Source: Acidobacteriota bacterium (GTDB taxonomy: Bacteria > Acidobacteriota > Vicinamibacteria > Vicinamibacterales > SCN-69-37). Taken from it: a DNA stretch of 64,000 nt. How positions within the stretch are numbered: position 1 is the first letter of the stretch; the number at the start of each line of letters is the position of its first letter. A model generated the notes under the pieces. The model worked only from the letters and a program-made list of their open reading frames with translations. It was not told the DNA's origin and did no database searches. Below, piece by piece: positions 17,243 to 26,091 of the stretch. Made by a program: the position numbers and the translations under genes. The stretch is taken from positions 558,001-622,000 of the forward strand of contig JADJUS010000003.1 of assembly GCA_016716905.1 (NCBI GenBank), read 5' to 3'.

Positions 17243-18918
17243 GAGTGGCCTCCCGCCGCACGCCGCAGCATCGGCATGTCCACGCCGCGGGTGATGGCCG
17301 TCTCAACGGCCGTGGGGTATCCCGCATCCGCGTGACGCACCACACCCATGCCGGGGTCGGAGGTGAGCACGCGCGAGAGCCGCTCGTCGGCTTCCGCGGT
17401 GCCGTCGGCCACCACCACCATGCCGGCATGGAGGGAGTATCCGATACCAACACCTCCGCCGTGATGCACCGACACCCAGGTGGCGCCCGACGCGACGTTG
17501 AGCAGGGCGTTGAGCACGGGCCAGTCGGCGATGGCGTCGCTTCCGTCGCGCATGCTCTCGGTCTCGCGATTAGGGGATGCGACCGAGCCGGCGTCCAGAT
17601 GGTCGCGGCCGATGACAATCGGGGCCGAGATGCGGCCACGGCGGACGAGATCATTGATGGCGAGGCCGAATCGCGCGCGGTCGCCGCACCTGAGCCAGAA
17701 GATGCGCGCCGGGAGGCCCTGGAACGCCACGCGTTCGCGCGCCAGCCGAATCCAGCGGCAGAGCGCGGCGTCATGCGCAAACATCTCGAGCGCGAGGTCG
17801 TCGGTGGCCGCAATGTCGGCCGGGTCGCCTGAAAGCGCCGCCCACCTGAACGGTCCCTTGCCTTCGCAGAACAGGGGACGCACGTATTCGGGCACGAAGC
17901 CGTGGATGTCGAACGCGTTTGTGACGCCGGCCTCCATTGCCCGTGCGCGGATGTTGTTGCCGTAGTCAAACGTCACCGCGCCGCGCGACTGCATCGTCAG
18001 CATGGCCTGTACGTGTACGCCCATCGCCGCCGTGGATCGCCGGACGTATTCAGCCGGGTCGGCGGCGCGCAACTGTGCGGCGTCGGCCAGTGAGAGGCCG
18101 TTGGGGACGTACCCGACGAGCGCGTCGTGCGCGGAGGTTTGATCCGTCAGGACGTCGGGCGTGAGGCCGCGCGCGACCAGCTCGGGCAACACGTCGGCCG
18201 CGTTGCCTTCGAGGCCGATTGATCGCGCCACGCCATCGCGTTGGTACGCGGCGCACCGCGCCAGCGCGTCGTCGAGCGATGTGGTCGCCTCATCGAGATA
18301 GCGGGTGGCGAGTCGGCGTGCGATGCGATCGGGATCCACTTCGATGACCAGAGCCACGCCCTCATTCATCGTGACCGCCAGCGGCTGCGCGCCGCCCATG
18401 CCGCCCAGGCCGGCGGTGACGGTGAGGCGGCCGCGGAGCGTGCCGCCAAAGTGGGTGCGGGCCACGGCGGCCAGCGTTTCGTACGTGCCCTGGAGAATGC
18501 CCTGCGTGCCGATGTAGATCCACGAGCCCGCGGTCATCTGGCCGTACATCGTCAGGCCCTTATCCTCGAGATCGCGGAAGGTCGTCCAGTTGGCCCATGC
18601 CGGCACCAGCAGGGAATTGGCGATGATCACGCGCGGCGACCACGGGTGCGTGCGGAAGACCGCCACCGGCTTGCCCGACTGCACCACCAGCGTCTCGTCT
18701 GCCTTGAGGCGACGCAGTGTTTCAACGATGGCGTCGAAACATTCCCAGTTTCTCGCGGCTTTGCCGGTGCCGCCGTAGACCACCAGGTCTTCGGGACGTT
18801 CGGCCACATCCGCATCCAGGTTGTTCATGAGCATGCGCAGCGCCGCTTCCTGCGGCCATCCCAGGCAGGAGAGCGTTGCGCCGCGGGGCGACCGAACGGA
18901 GCGAGTCGTGGTGAGCAT
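17239..18918 (-). CDS. hutU: Urocanate hydratase
   Basis: This 559-residue protein is the usual length for HutU, which converts urocanate to imidazolonepropionate using tightly bound NAD. GGMGGAQPLAVTMN is the NAD-binding glycine-rich region, and LFCEGKGPFRW carries the active-site Cys. It lies 80 bases downstream of hutH on the same strand and upstream of, and overlapping, the ATPase gene. hutI and hutG/hutF are absent from the window, so the rest of histidine degradation must be encoded elsewhere or be missing. Confidence 0.96.
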   Translation of the reverse strand: MLTTTRSVRSPRGATLSCLGWPQEAALRMLMNNLDADVAERPEDLVVYGGTGKAARNWECFDAIVETLRRLKADETLVVQSGKPVAVFRTHPWSPRVIIANSLLVPAWANWTTFRDLEDKGLTMYGQMTAGSWIYIGTQGILQGTYETLAAVARTHFGGTLRGRLTVTAGLGGMGGAQPLAVTMNEGVALVIEVDPDRIARRLATRYLDEATTSLDDALARCAAYQRDGVARSIGLEGNAADVLPELVARGLTPDVLTDQTSAHDALVGYVPNGLSLADAAQLRAADPAEYVRRSTAAMGVHVQAMLTMQSRGAVTFDYGNNIRARAMEAGVTNAFDIHGFVPEYVRPLFCEGKGPFRWAALSGDPADIAATDDLALEMFAHDAALCRWIRLARERVAFQGLPARIFWLRCGDRARFGLAINDLVRRGRISAPIVIGRDHLDAGSVASPNRETESMRDGSDAIADWPVLNALLNVASGATWVSVHHGGGVGIGYSLHAGMVVVADGTAEADERLSRVLTSDPGMGVVRHADAGYPTAVETAITRGVDMPMLRRAAGGHS

Positions 18919-18998
18919 TACGTCGTTGCGATCGGGTGTGCCGGTCGGGGAAAGGTCACTCTAAAGAAGGATGAACGGCGAGTCAACGGTTGACAGAC

Positions 18999-20615
18999 TC
19001 AGGACAATTGAAGTGAGCACGCGCGCTCCAGGGCGCCGTCGCTGATGAGCGCAGCGATCGCCTGAATATCAGGCGCCGGCGTGCGATCGACGGTCAATGT
19101 CGGCACCACGGCGCGCACGGCGTTGTGCGCGCGCTGGAGTGCGGTGGATGTGGAGAGCGGCGCGAGCAGATCAAGCGCCTGCGAGGCCGCCAGCACCTCG
19201 ATGGCCAGCACGTGCGTGAGTAACTCAACGATGCGCGCAGCTTTGAGGGCGGCGCCCATGCTCATGCTGACGTGATCTTCGCGTCCGGCGGACGTCGGAA
19301 TGGTATCGACCGCGGCGGGATGCGCCAGTGTTTTGATCTCGGCTGTCAGTGCTGCGGCCGTGACGTGCGCCATCATCAAGCCGGAGTTGAGACCGGAGTC
19401 GCGAATCAGGAACGCGGGCAGACCGCTTTCATGCGGCGTCATCATCCGGTCGGTGCGCCGTTCGCTGATGGTGGCCAACTGCGCCAGTCCGATGCACAGG
19501 GTGTCGGCGGCGAGAGCCACAGGCGCACCGTGAAAATTTCCGCCCGAGACAATGTCGCCTTCTTCGGCGAAGACCATCGGGTTGTCGGTGGCCGAGTTGG
19601 CTTCGATCGTGGCGAGGCGATGCGCGAACGCCATGGCCTCACGCGCCGACCCATGCACCTGCGGGGTGCAGCGCAATGCGTACGCGTCCTGCACTTTGCC
19701 GCAATGCAGGTGCGACGCGTTGATGGCGCTGCCGTCGAGCAGCGCGCGCACGTTGGCGGCAGCAGCGGCCTGCCCTGGCACCGGCCGCGCGTCGTGAATG
19801 CGCGCGTCGAACGGCTTCGTGGAGCCGCGCAGGGCATCGATGCTCATGGCGGCTGCGATGTCGGCCGCGCGCGACAGACGCATCGCTCGCTGCACGGCCA
19901 GCGCCAGCACTCCGGTGCTGGCCTGCGTGCCATTGATCAGCGCCAGCCCCTCTTTGGGGCCTAAAGAAACCGCCGACAGCCCGGCGGCCTGGAGGGCGGG
20001 AAGAGAGGGGGACGGGTGTCGATCTGTGGAAGGGAAAACGACCTCTGAGGTCGTTTCCGCATTGACCCCACCGGAAACGACCTCAGAGGTCGTTTTCTCT
20101 CCCACAGATCGACACCCGTCCCCGTTGTTTATGACCTCCCCCTCACCAATCAGCACCAGCGCGAGGTGGGCGAGGGGGGCGAGGTCGCCGCTGGCGCCGA
20201 CCGAGCCGCGTGACGGCACGCGGGGGTGGATGCCGGCGTTGAGCAGGGCGATCAGCGCTTCGAGTGTGGAGAGCCGGATGCCGGAACGTCCGCACGCCAG
20301 CACATTCGCGCGCAGCGTCATCACGGCGCGCACTTCGGGCACCGACAGCGGTGCATCCACACCCGCGGCATGGCTGCGCAGCAGATTCACCTGCAGCGCG
20401 GCGAGCTGGTCGGCGGGGATGGCGACTTCTGCCAGCGCACCAAATCCGGTGTTGATGCCGTAGACCGGCTCCGGACGCGCGGCGTGCGCGTCCACCACCG
20501 CACGGGCCGCGTTGACGCGCAGTGCGGCCTCGGGCGCCAATCCGACCGGGACACGGTCGAAGGCCACACGGTGCAGGTCGTCAAGAGTGAGGGAGTGACC
20601 GTCGAGGAGAACCAT
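18999..20615 (-). CDS. hutH: Histidine ammonia-lyase carrying an in-frame palindromic insertion
   Basis: HutH deaminates histidine to urocanate. The MIO cofactor triad Ala-Ser-Gly is present in GSVGASGDLAPLAHL, with YGINTGFGALA near the N-terminus and GLALINGTQ after it. The protein is 538 residues, about 28 more than typical. The excess lies between IGEGEV and LQAAGL, where a palindromic element (20008-20123) encodes a segment with two TTSEVV peptides. Flanking family sequence continues normally on both sides, so the insertion is in frame. The start at 20615 faces purA with a 32-base gap. Confidence 0.94.
   Translation of the reverse strand: MVLLDGHSLTLDDLHRVAFDRVPVGLAPEAALRVNAARAVVDAHAARPEPVYGINTGFGALAEVAIPADQLAALQVNLLRSHAAGVDAPLSVPEVRAVMTLRANVLACGRSGIRLSTLEALIALLNAGIHPRVPSRGSVGASGDLAPLAHLALVLIGEGEVINNGDGCRSVGEKTTSEVVSGGVNAETTSEVVFPSTDRHPSPSLPALQAAGLSAVSLGPKEGLALINGTQASTGVLALAVQRAMRLSRAADIAAAMSIDALRGSTKPFDARIHDARPVPGQAAAAANVRALLDGSAINASHLHCGKVQDAYALRCTPQVHGSAREAMAFAHRLATIEANSATDNPMVFAEEGDIVSGGNFHGAPVALAADTLCIGLAQLATISERRTDRMMTPHESGLPAFLIRDSGLNSGLMMAHVTAAALTAEIKTLAHPAAVDTIPTSAGREDHVSMSMGAALKAARIVELLTHVLAIEVLAASQALDLLAPLSTSTALQRAHNAVRAVVPTLTVDRTPAPDIQAIAALISDGALERACSLQLS
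20008..20123. repeat. Palindromic element inside hutH (TTSEVV type)
   Basis: The outer arms are a perfect 22-bp inverted repeat (GGGGACGGGTGTCGATCTGTGG at 20008-20029 and its complement at 20102-20123). The inner arms (20030-20058 and 20073-20101) match in 26 of 29 positions. Each inner arm is itself a palindrome, AACGACCTC-N-GAGGTCGTT. The central loop is 14 bases. On the minus strand it reads KTTSEVV and ETTSEVVF; on the other strand the same core would read NDLRGRF. Confidence 0.9.
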
Positions 20616-20647
20616 GAGAGTGAGATTGAAGGTATCATTTTACTCGC

Positions 20648-21946
20648 ATGAATCTGTGTGTACTCGGGGCCCAGTGGGGCGATGAAGGCAAAGGCAAGAT
20701 TGTTGACCTGTTGACGCCGCACTTCAATGTGGTGGCGCGTTACCAGGGCGGACACAACGCCGGCCACACCGTCTATGTCAGCGGACGCAAGTTTGTCCTC
20801 CATCTCATTCCGTCAGGGATTCTGCATCCCGGCGTCATCTGCCTCATCGGCAATGGCGTGGTGATGGACCCCCGCGCGTTGTTTGCCGAGGTTGATGAAC
20901 TGGCCGGCATGGGCTTTGATGTGCGGGGACGCCTCTTCGTCTCGGACAAAGCGCATCTCATCCTGCCGTATCACCGCGAACTGGACATCCTCTCGGAGGC
21001 TCGTCGCGGCGAACGCAAGATCGGTACGACGTCGCGAGGCATTGGCCCCGCGTATGAAGACAAGATCGGCCGTCGCGGTGTGCGCGTGGGTGACCTGCGC
21101 GACACCTCCGCTGATGGACCACTCGTGGGCGCGATTCGCGAGAACGTGGATGCGCGCAATCGGCTCGTCGGCAACTCCGAGATGAAGTGGCAGGACGTGC
21201 TGGCCGATGTGCGAAAGGCCTGGGTGCGCCTCGAGCCGCTCGTCACCGATGTCTCCTTGTACTTGAGCAAGGCTATGGCCGCGGGCCAGCGCGTGATGTT
21301 TGAAGGCGCACAGGGCACGTTGCTCGACATCGATCACGGCACCTACCCCTACGTCACGTCGTCAAACGCCATCGCAGGCGGCGCGTGCACGGGGCTGGGC
21401 ATCGGGCCAAAAACGATTGGCGCCGTGCTCGGCGTGACCAAGGCCTACACCACGCGAGTGGGTGAGGGGCCGCTGCCGACTGAGTTGCTTGGTGAGATGG
21501 GCGAACGGCTGCGCGAGAGCGGTCAGGAGTACGGCGCGTCTACCGGCCGGCCGCGGCGCTGCGGGTGGTACGACGCCGTGGCGGTGCGATACGCGGTGCG
21601 CATCAACGGCCTGGACGCACTCGCGCTCACCAAACTCGACGTGCTGGACGGCATCGAGGCGCTGGAAATCTGCACCGGGTACCGCTGTGGCAGCGAGGTG
21701 CTGACCGAGATGCCGGGCGACACCGCACAGCTCGCGCTGTGCGAGCCCATCTACGAGACCTTGCCAGGGTGGAGCGAGCCCACGCGCGGGGTGACGCGTT
21801 ACATGGATCTGAACGCCAACGCCCGCGCGTACGTCCGCCGGCTCGAGGAAGTCACGGGCGTGCCGGCGGCGATCGTGTCAACCGGCTCGGAGCGCGATCA
21901 CACGATCATCCGCGACGACTCCGTCGCCGCCGCCTGGTTCCGGTAA
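20648..21946 (+). CDS. purA: Adenylosuccinate synthetase
   Basis: This 432-residue enzyme joins IMP and aspartate using GTP, the first committed step to AMP. GDEGKGKIVD is the P-loop and GGHNAGHT the catalytic His region; GTTSRGIGPAYEDK and STGSERDHTI are further family signatures. A TATCAT box at 20633-20638 lies ten bases before the ATG in the short gap shared with the divergent hutH. The length is normal and no key residue is missing. Confidence 0.97.
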   Translation: MNLCVLGAQWGDEGKGKIVDLLTPHFNVVARYQGGHNAGHTVYVSGRKFVLHLIPSGILHPGVICLIGNGVVMDPRALFAEVDELAGMGFDVRGRLFVSDKAHLILPYHRELDILSEARRGERKIGTTSRGIGPAYEDKIGRRGVRVGDLRDTSADGPLVGAIRENVDARNRLVGNSEMKWQDVLADVRKAWVRLEPLVTDVSLYLSKAMAAGQRVMFEGAQGTLLDIDHGTYPYVTSSNAIAGGACTGLGIGPKTIGAVLGVTKAYTTRVGEGPLPTELLGEMGERLRESGQEYGASTGRPRRCGWYDAVAVRYAVRINGLDALALTKLDVLDGIEALEICTGYRCGSEVLTEMPGDTAQLALCEPIYETLPGWSEPTRGVTRYMDLNANARAYVRRLEEVTGVPAAIVSTGSERDHTIIRDDSVAAAWFR

Positions 21947-21973
21947 AGCGCGCCGATCGCCTCCAAGAGCTTC

Positions 21974-22198
21974 CACCATGAAGCTCCATGAAGATCCATA
22001 AAGACGCACGTTGTCAGAAATGACCGGGGGTGGGCGCCGCCTCCGGCGGCGGCGCGAGTGGAGGAAGTCCGCGAACGAAAGCACCGGCTGAGTTCACACG
22101 GTGTTTTCGTTTGCGGACTTCCTCCACTCACGCTGGCCCGGCGTAGCCGGGCACCCACTCCCGGTCACCCTTCATGGACCTTCATGTCCTACATGGTG
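21974..22198. repeat. Long palindromic element B (predicted four-way junction)
   Basis: It is bounded by CACCATG/CATGGTG inverted ends with internal CCATGAAG motifs. It has a second paired segment (TGACCGGGGGTGGG with CCCACTCCCGGTCA) and three hairpins: GCGCCGCC/GGCGGCG, a stem of about 30 bases around GGAAGTCCGCGAACGAAA, and GCCCGGC/GCCGGGC. The architecture equals element A, with compensating stem changes. It fills the gap between purA and the bacilliredoxin gene. Confidence 0.85.
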
Positions 22199-22211
22199 AA
22201 AAAATCTGTTC

Positions 22212-22652
22212 TCAGTTCGTCGTGCCTGCTGTTGTCGGCACGCAGAAGCGGTCGAACGCCATCGTGAGGACGTCGGCGATGGCGTCAGCGGAGCGCGACT
22301 CGATGTCGCGGCGTTCCACCATGTAGACCACCTTGCCGTCGCGCAGCAACGCGATCGAGGGAGACGATGGCGCGATGCCGGTGAAGTACTGGCGCGCGCG
22401 ATCGGTCGCTTCGATGTCGGCGCCCGCAAACACGGTGGCCACCACATCGGGTTTGTTCGCGTGTTGCAGCGCCATCGCAATGCCGGGGCGCGCTTTGCCT
22501 GCGGCGCAGCCGCAGACCGAATTGACGACCATCATGACCACGCCCGGTGACGCCACAGTGGCGTCCACGTCAGCGGCCGTACGGCACTCGCGGGCGCCAA
22601 CGGCGGTCAGTTCCTGACGCATGGGGGCAACGAGGTATTCGGGGTAAGGCAT
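22212..22652 (-). CDS. BrxA/BrxB-family bacilliredoxin (YphP/YqiW)
   Basis: This 146-residue protein matches the YphP/YqiW family in length and sequence. MPYPEYLVAPMRQELT is the usual start, and SVCGCAAGKARPG carries the CGC redox motif. In Firmicutes these proteins remove bacillithiol from mixed disulfides; in other phyla the thiol partner is uncertain. It is divergent from the HAD gene with a short gap and is followed by palindromic element B. Confidence 0.9.
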   Translation of the reverse strand: MPYPEYLVAPMRQELTAVGARECRTAADVDATVASPGVVMMVVNSVCGCAAGKARPGIAMALQHANKPDVVATVFAGADIEATDRARQYFTGIAPSSPSIALLRDGKVVYMVERRDIESRSADAIADVLTMAFDRFCVPTTAGTTN

Positions 22653-22687
22653 CTTCTATTCACTCTCCTGATAGCATCAATTATACC

Positions 22688-23413
22688 GTGCCCGTCCTGC
22701 TGTGCGACCTCGACGACACGCTCTTTGACCACGAAGGAGCCACCCGCGACGCGCTCGAACATCTGCGCGGCGGGTATCAGGTTCTGACCCAGTGGTCACT
22801 CGATGAACTCGACCAGCGGCACCGGGTGCTCCTGGAAGCCATTCACCTTGATGTGCTGAACGGCCGTCTGACGATAGACGAGGCGCGGCGGGAGCGATTC
22901 GGGAGGCTGTTGACGCAGGCCGGCCTGGATGACCCGGCCGCAACTGCGACCCTCGCCGCGGCGTACCGCGAGGCGTACGCCTCTCACTGGCAGCCCGTGC
23001 CCGGCGCGATCGAGTTTCTGCGCGCGGTGCGCGCGGCGGGATACGCCATCGTGATCGTCACAAACAACGGTGTGGCCGAGCAGCAGTTGAAGCTCGCGCG
23101 GTGCGGATTTGATGTGCTGGTGGATGCGATGGTGACGTCAGAGGAAGCGGGTGTGAGCAAACCGGCGCGGGGTATCTTCGAACAGGCGCTGGCGCGCGCC
23201 GGCTCGACGCCGGGCGACGCCGTGATGCTGGGCGATGCGTGGCACGCCGACGTTGAGGGCGCACGGGCCAGCGGTGTCGCGCCGGTGTGGTTTAATCGCG
23301 CGCGCCGGCCGAGTCCGGACCCGACGGTGACCGAACTGGTATCGCTGGCGCCGGCGGCTGAGGCGCTGGCCGTCGTGACTCAGGCCGCCCTCGCTCAGAG
23401 AAACGCATCATGA
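22688..23413 (+). CDS. HAD-family hydrolase (YjjG-like nucleotidase/phosphatase)
   Basis: The protein is 241 residues from the GTG at 22688, chosen because CDLDDTLFD (motif I) must lie close to the N-terminus. VIVTNNG is motif II, SKPARGIF carries the Lys, and MLGDAWHADVEGA is motif IV. The helical cap between motifs I and II fits subclass I enzymes such as YjjG. It would be a cytoplasmic Mg-dependent phosphatase. The stop overlaps the DinB gene ATG. Confidence 0.85.
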   Translation: MPVLLCDLDDTLFDHEGATRDALEHLRGGYQVLTQWSLDELDQRHRVLLEAIHLDVLNGRLTIDEARRERFGRLLTQAGLDDPAATATLAAAYREAYASHWQPVPGAIEFLRAVRAAGYAIVIVTNNGVAEQQLKLARCGFDVLVDAMVTSEEAGVSKPARGIFEQALARAGSTPGDAVMLGDAWHADVEGARASGVAPVWFNRARRPSPDPTVTELVSLAPAAEALAVVTQAALAQRNAS

Positions 23414-23979
23414 CGCCATCGTACGTGCTCACAGAAGAGAACGTCGCCGGCCAGATCGCCGACATTCGTGTGCGACTCGATCGGCTATGCGCGGGGCTGA
23501 GCGCAGCGCAGCTCAATTGGCAAGCCGATGCCGGCCGCCGGTGGAGCGTGGGGCAGTGCCTGGACCACATCACGAAGACGACGCACCTGTACGGGGGGCA
23601 CCTTGAGACGGCGATCGCCGGGGCTCCACGCGCGGCGGGAGCCGGTGCGCGGCCCAACTGGCTGGGGCGGGTGTTCATCTGGGTCATCGAACCACCGGTG
23701 CGATTCAAGGCGCCCGCTCCTGACTCCGTGCAGCCGGGTTCCTCGCTGGATCCGGCCACTGTCCGAACCGAGGCGGAGGACGCGCTCGTGTTTCTGCAGG
23801 AGCTGACCGCACGTGCCATTGGCGTGGATGCGGGCCGTGTGCGGTTCGCCAATCCGTTCGCGCGGGGCAGCCGCGTGTTTAACGTGCCCACCGGCGTGCT
23901 GGTGATGCTGGCGCACACGCGCCGGCATCTGGAGCAGGCCGAGCGCCTCAGGGCGCGGCCCGATTTTCCGTCAGCGTGA
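23410..23979 (+). CDS. DinB-family protein
   Basis: This 189-residue four-helix protein has the DinB/YfiT-type metal-site pattern: the His of WSVGQCLDHI early and the His pair of LAHTRRHLEQAERL near the end. Family members are damage-inducible proteins or thiol-dependent transferases; no activity can be assigned. It overlaps the HAD gene at its start and the convergent EamA gene by nine bases at its end. Confidence 0.85.
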   Translation: MTPSYVLTEENVAGQIADIRVRLDRLCAGLSAAQLNWQADAGRRWSVGQCLDHITKTTHLYGGHLETAIAGAPRAAGAGARPNWLGRVFIWVIEPPVRFKAPAPDSVQPGSSLDPATVRTEAEDALVFLQELTARAIGVDAGRVRFANPFARGSRVFNVPTGVLVMLAHTRRHLEQAERLRARPDFPSA

Positions 23980-24909
23980 TCGCACGCGACTGGTCGTCGC
24001 GAGCCCGATGCCCGCAATGACCAGCACCATCGACGCGCTCAGTCGCCAGGTCATCTGTTCATTCAGGACGATCGTGGCCGCGAGTGCGGTGAGGACCGGT
24101 ACTGCGAGCTGGACCGTGGCGGCGCGCCACACGGGAAGCGACGGGAGCACCGCGTACCAGGCCGCATACGCCAGTCCCGACGCGAAGGCGCCGGAGGCGG
24201 TGGCCAGTGCAAGGCCGGTGAGGGTATACCTCGCGCCCATCGCGCCGGCCGCGCCGGTCGCGCCGATTGCCAGGGCGATGAGCACACCGATGACGGCCGC
24301 GCGCAGGAAGTTGTGCGCGGTGGCGCCCAGCGGGTCGCTGGCGCCGCGCCCCGCCAGGGAATACGCGCCCCAGCACGCGCCGGCCCCGGCCATGAGCACG
24401 GCGCCCCACGGATCAGGCGCGCTCAGACCCGGCAGCGTCAGTACCAGGAAGCCGGCCAGCGCGAGCGCCACGCCAATGCCGTGGCGGACCGATAATGTCT
24501 CGCCGCGTGCGAGGGCGGCGCCAAACATCGTGAGCTGCACGCTGCCGAACAGGAGCAGGGCGCCCGGTCCCGCATCGATGCGCACATAGGCGAGGGTGAA
24601 CAGCACCGCGTACCCGGCGAGCCAGATGGCCATAAGCCAGGAGCCGCGTGCGGAGAGAGAAAACGACCTCTGAGGTAGTTTTTCGTGGGCGGTTTTAAAA
24701 ACTACCTCAGAGGTCGTTTTAAGTACCCACAACATGATCGCGCCGGTGATCAGCCGCACCACCATGAACGTCCATGCGTCCAGGTGGTCGCCACGGATGG
24801 CAGCGCGCGTCAGGAGCGAGTTGGTGGCAAAGCCCAGCAGTGCGAGGATGGTCAGAGGCAGCAGGCGCAAGCCCGCCAAGCATAGACCGAGTTTTCCCAG
24901 AGTTAACAT
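23971..24909 (-). CDS. EamA-family drug/metabolite transporter with in-frame palindromic insertion
   Basis: This 312-residue protein has about ten predicted helices in two EamA repeats (for example AGFLVLTLPGL and PVLTALAATIVLNEQMTW), the usual DMT layout. The start is the ATG at 24909, giving MLTLGKLGLCLAGL; the open frame further upstream lies opposite the porin gene. Between helices 2 and 3 (after AIMLWVL) there are about 25 residues, KTTSEVVFKTAHEKLPQRSFSLS, encoded by the palindrome at 24660-24720. The family lacks such a loop, so it is an insertion. Substrate unknown. Confidence 0.88.
   Translation of the reverse strand: MLTLGKLGLCLAGLRLLPLTILALLGFATNSLLTRAAIRGDHLDAWTFMVVRLITGAIMLWVLKTTSEVVFKTAHEKLPQRSFSLSARGSWLMAIWLAGYAVLFTLAYVRIDAGPGALLLFGSVQLTMFGAALARGETLSVRHGIGVALALAGFLVLTLPGLSAPDPWGAVLMAGAGACWGAYSLAGRGASDPLGATAHNFLRAAVIGVLIALAIGATGAAGAMGARYTLTGLALATASGAFASGLAYAAWYAVLPSLPVWRAATVQLAVPVLTALAATIVLNEQMTWRLSASMVLVIAGIGLATTSRVRSR
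24660..24720. repeat. Palindromic element inside the EamA gene (TTSEVV type)
   Basis: This 61-bp element has perfect 24-bp inverted arms (AAAACGACCTCTGAGGTAGT plus TTTT, and the complement) and a 13-base loop. The core AACGACCTCTGAGG is shared with the element in hutH, but the outer arms of that copy are absent. It is read in frame as KTTSEVVF on the minus strand. Confidence 0.9.
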
Positions 24910-24999
24910 GGCCGTCGCTTGCCCGAAACACGGCGGTTGCATCTTGAACAGGCAAGTAACTGCGCGATGACGCTGCAGTAACGACAAAAGGGGATTGGC

Positions 25000-26091
25000 A
25001 TGAAACGACAGATACTGGGCCTGCTGTTGGTGGTGGCGCTGCCGGGTGCGGCTGCCGGCCAGGCGCCGACGCCACAAGCACCCCCACCGCCGGCTGCGCC
25101 GCCGGCTGCCCCCGCGCCGTCGATCCGCGTGGGCACCACGGTCTTTGCTGACTACACGTTCACCGATACGCCCAAGACGACCGACGCGAATGGCGATCAG
25201 GTCAACCTCAGTGCGTTTAATCTGACGCGGTCCTACATCAACCTGACAGGTAACGTGAGCGCGCGTATCGCCTTCCGCATCACGCCCGACATTGTCAGAA
25301 ACACCGATGCGGGCAGCACCTCGGGCAGCCTGTTGTTCCGCATCAAGTACGCCTACGCGCAGATGCGCGCGGGTGACGACACGATCATCCGCCTGGGTAT
25401 CCAGCCGACGCCGATGATTGACGGTCAGGAGGGCGTGTATCGCTACCGCTTCCAGGGCACCTCGTTCGTTGAACGCGAGGCCGGCCTCTCGTCGTCTGAC
25501 GCGGGTCTCACGGTACTCAAGCCGCTGCCCAAAGGGTACGGCGATGTGCACGTGGGGTTCTACAACGGGGAAGGCTATTCGCGGAGCGAGGTCAACAACC
25601 AGAAGGCGCTGATGATGCGCGCCACGGTCAAGCCCCTGCCCACGCACAGCCTTGGCAAGGGGCTGCGACTCATCGGCTACTACCACCGCGATCACTACGT
25701 GAAAGACGCGCCGCGCGGACGCGCCATCGGCAGCGTCATGTTCGAACATTCGCGGTTCAACGTTGGGGTGGACTACGCGCAGCGCGTGGACCAGTCGACG
25801 CCAGCCTCGCGCGAAATCACTGGACGCGGGTATTCGTTTTTTGTGACGCCGTTCTTTGATCAAAAAGGGCGCGGCGTCGAAGGCCTGCTGCGGTTCGACT
25901 CGTTCGACCCGGATGTGGACGTGGATGGCAGACGCACCCGGCTCATCGCCGGCGCGGCGTACTGGTTCCCGCGACAGGGCACAGCCACCGCGGCCCTGCT
26001 CGCGCACATGGAGCAGGTGCGGCTCAGTGGCCTGACGCCCACGGTGACCAGCGAACGCCGCTACACGCTGAACTTGCTGATCACGTTTTAG
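25000..26091 (+). CDS. Outer-membrane porin, phosphate-selective porin O/P-like
   Basis: This 363-residue protein has a signal peptide (MKRQILGLLLVVALPGAAAG), a Pro/Ala-rich spacer (residues 21-45) and then alternating beta strands typical of a 16-strand-type porin. It ends in Phe (YTLNLLITF), the outer-membrane sorting signal. A gene of this length with FADYTF and LGIQPTPMID-like strands fits the porin O/P group. The ATG at 25000 follows AAAGGGG. It would form a diffusion channel; specificity is not readable. It converges on the amidase gene, overlapping by four bases. Confidence 0.78.
   Translation: MKRQILGLLLVVALPGAAAGQAPTPQAPPPPAAPPAAPAPSIRVGTTVFADYTFTDTPKTTDANGDQVNLSAFNLTRSYINLTGNVSARIAFRITPDIVRNTDAGSTSGSLLFRIKYAYAQMRAGDDTIIRLGIQPTPMIDGQEGVYRYRFQGTSFVEREAGLSSSDAGLTVLKPLPKGYGDVHVGFYNGEGYSRSEVNNQKALMMRATVKPLPTHSLGKGLRLIGYYHRDHYVKDAPRGRAIGSVMFEHSRFNVGVDYAQRVDQSTPASREITGRGYSFFVTPFFDQKGRGVEGLLRFDSFDPDVDVDGRRTRLIAGAAYWFPRQGTATAALLAHMEQVRLSGLTPTVTSERRYTLNLLITF

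Noticed and set aside
20008..20123. The TTSEVV palindromes as transcription terminators
   Set aside because: They lie inside coding sequence and are read in frame, with no T-run.
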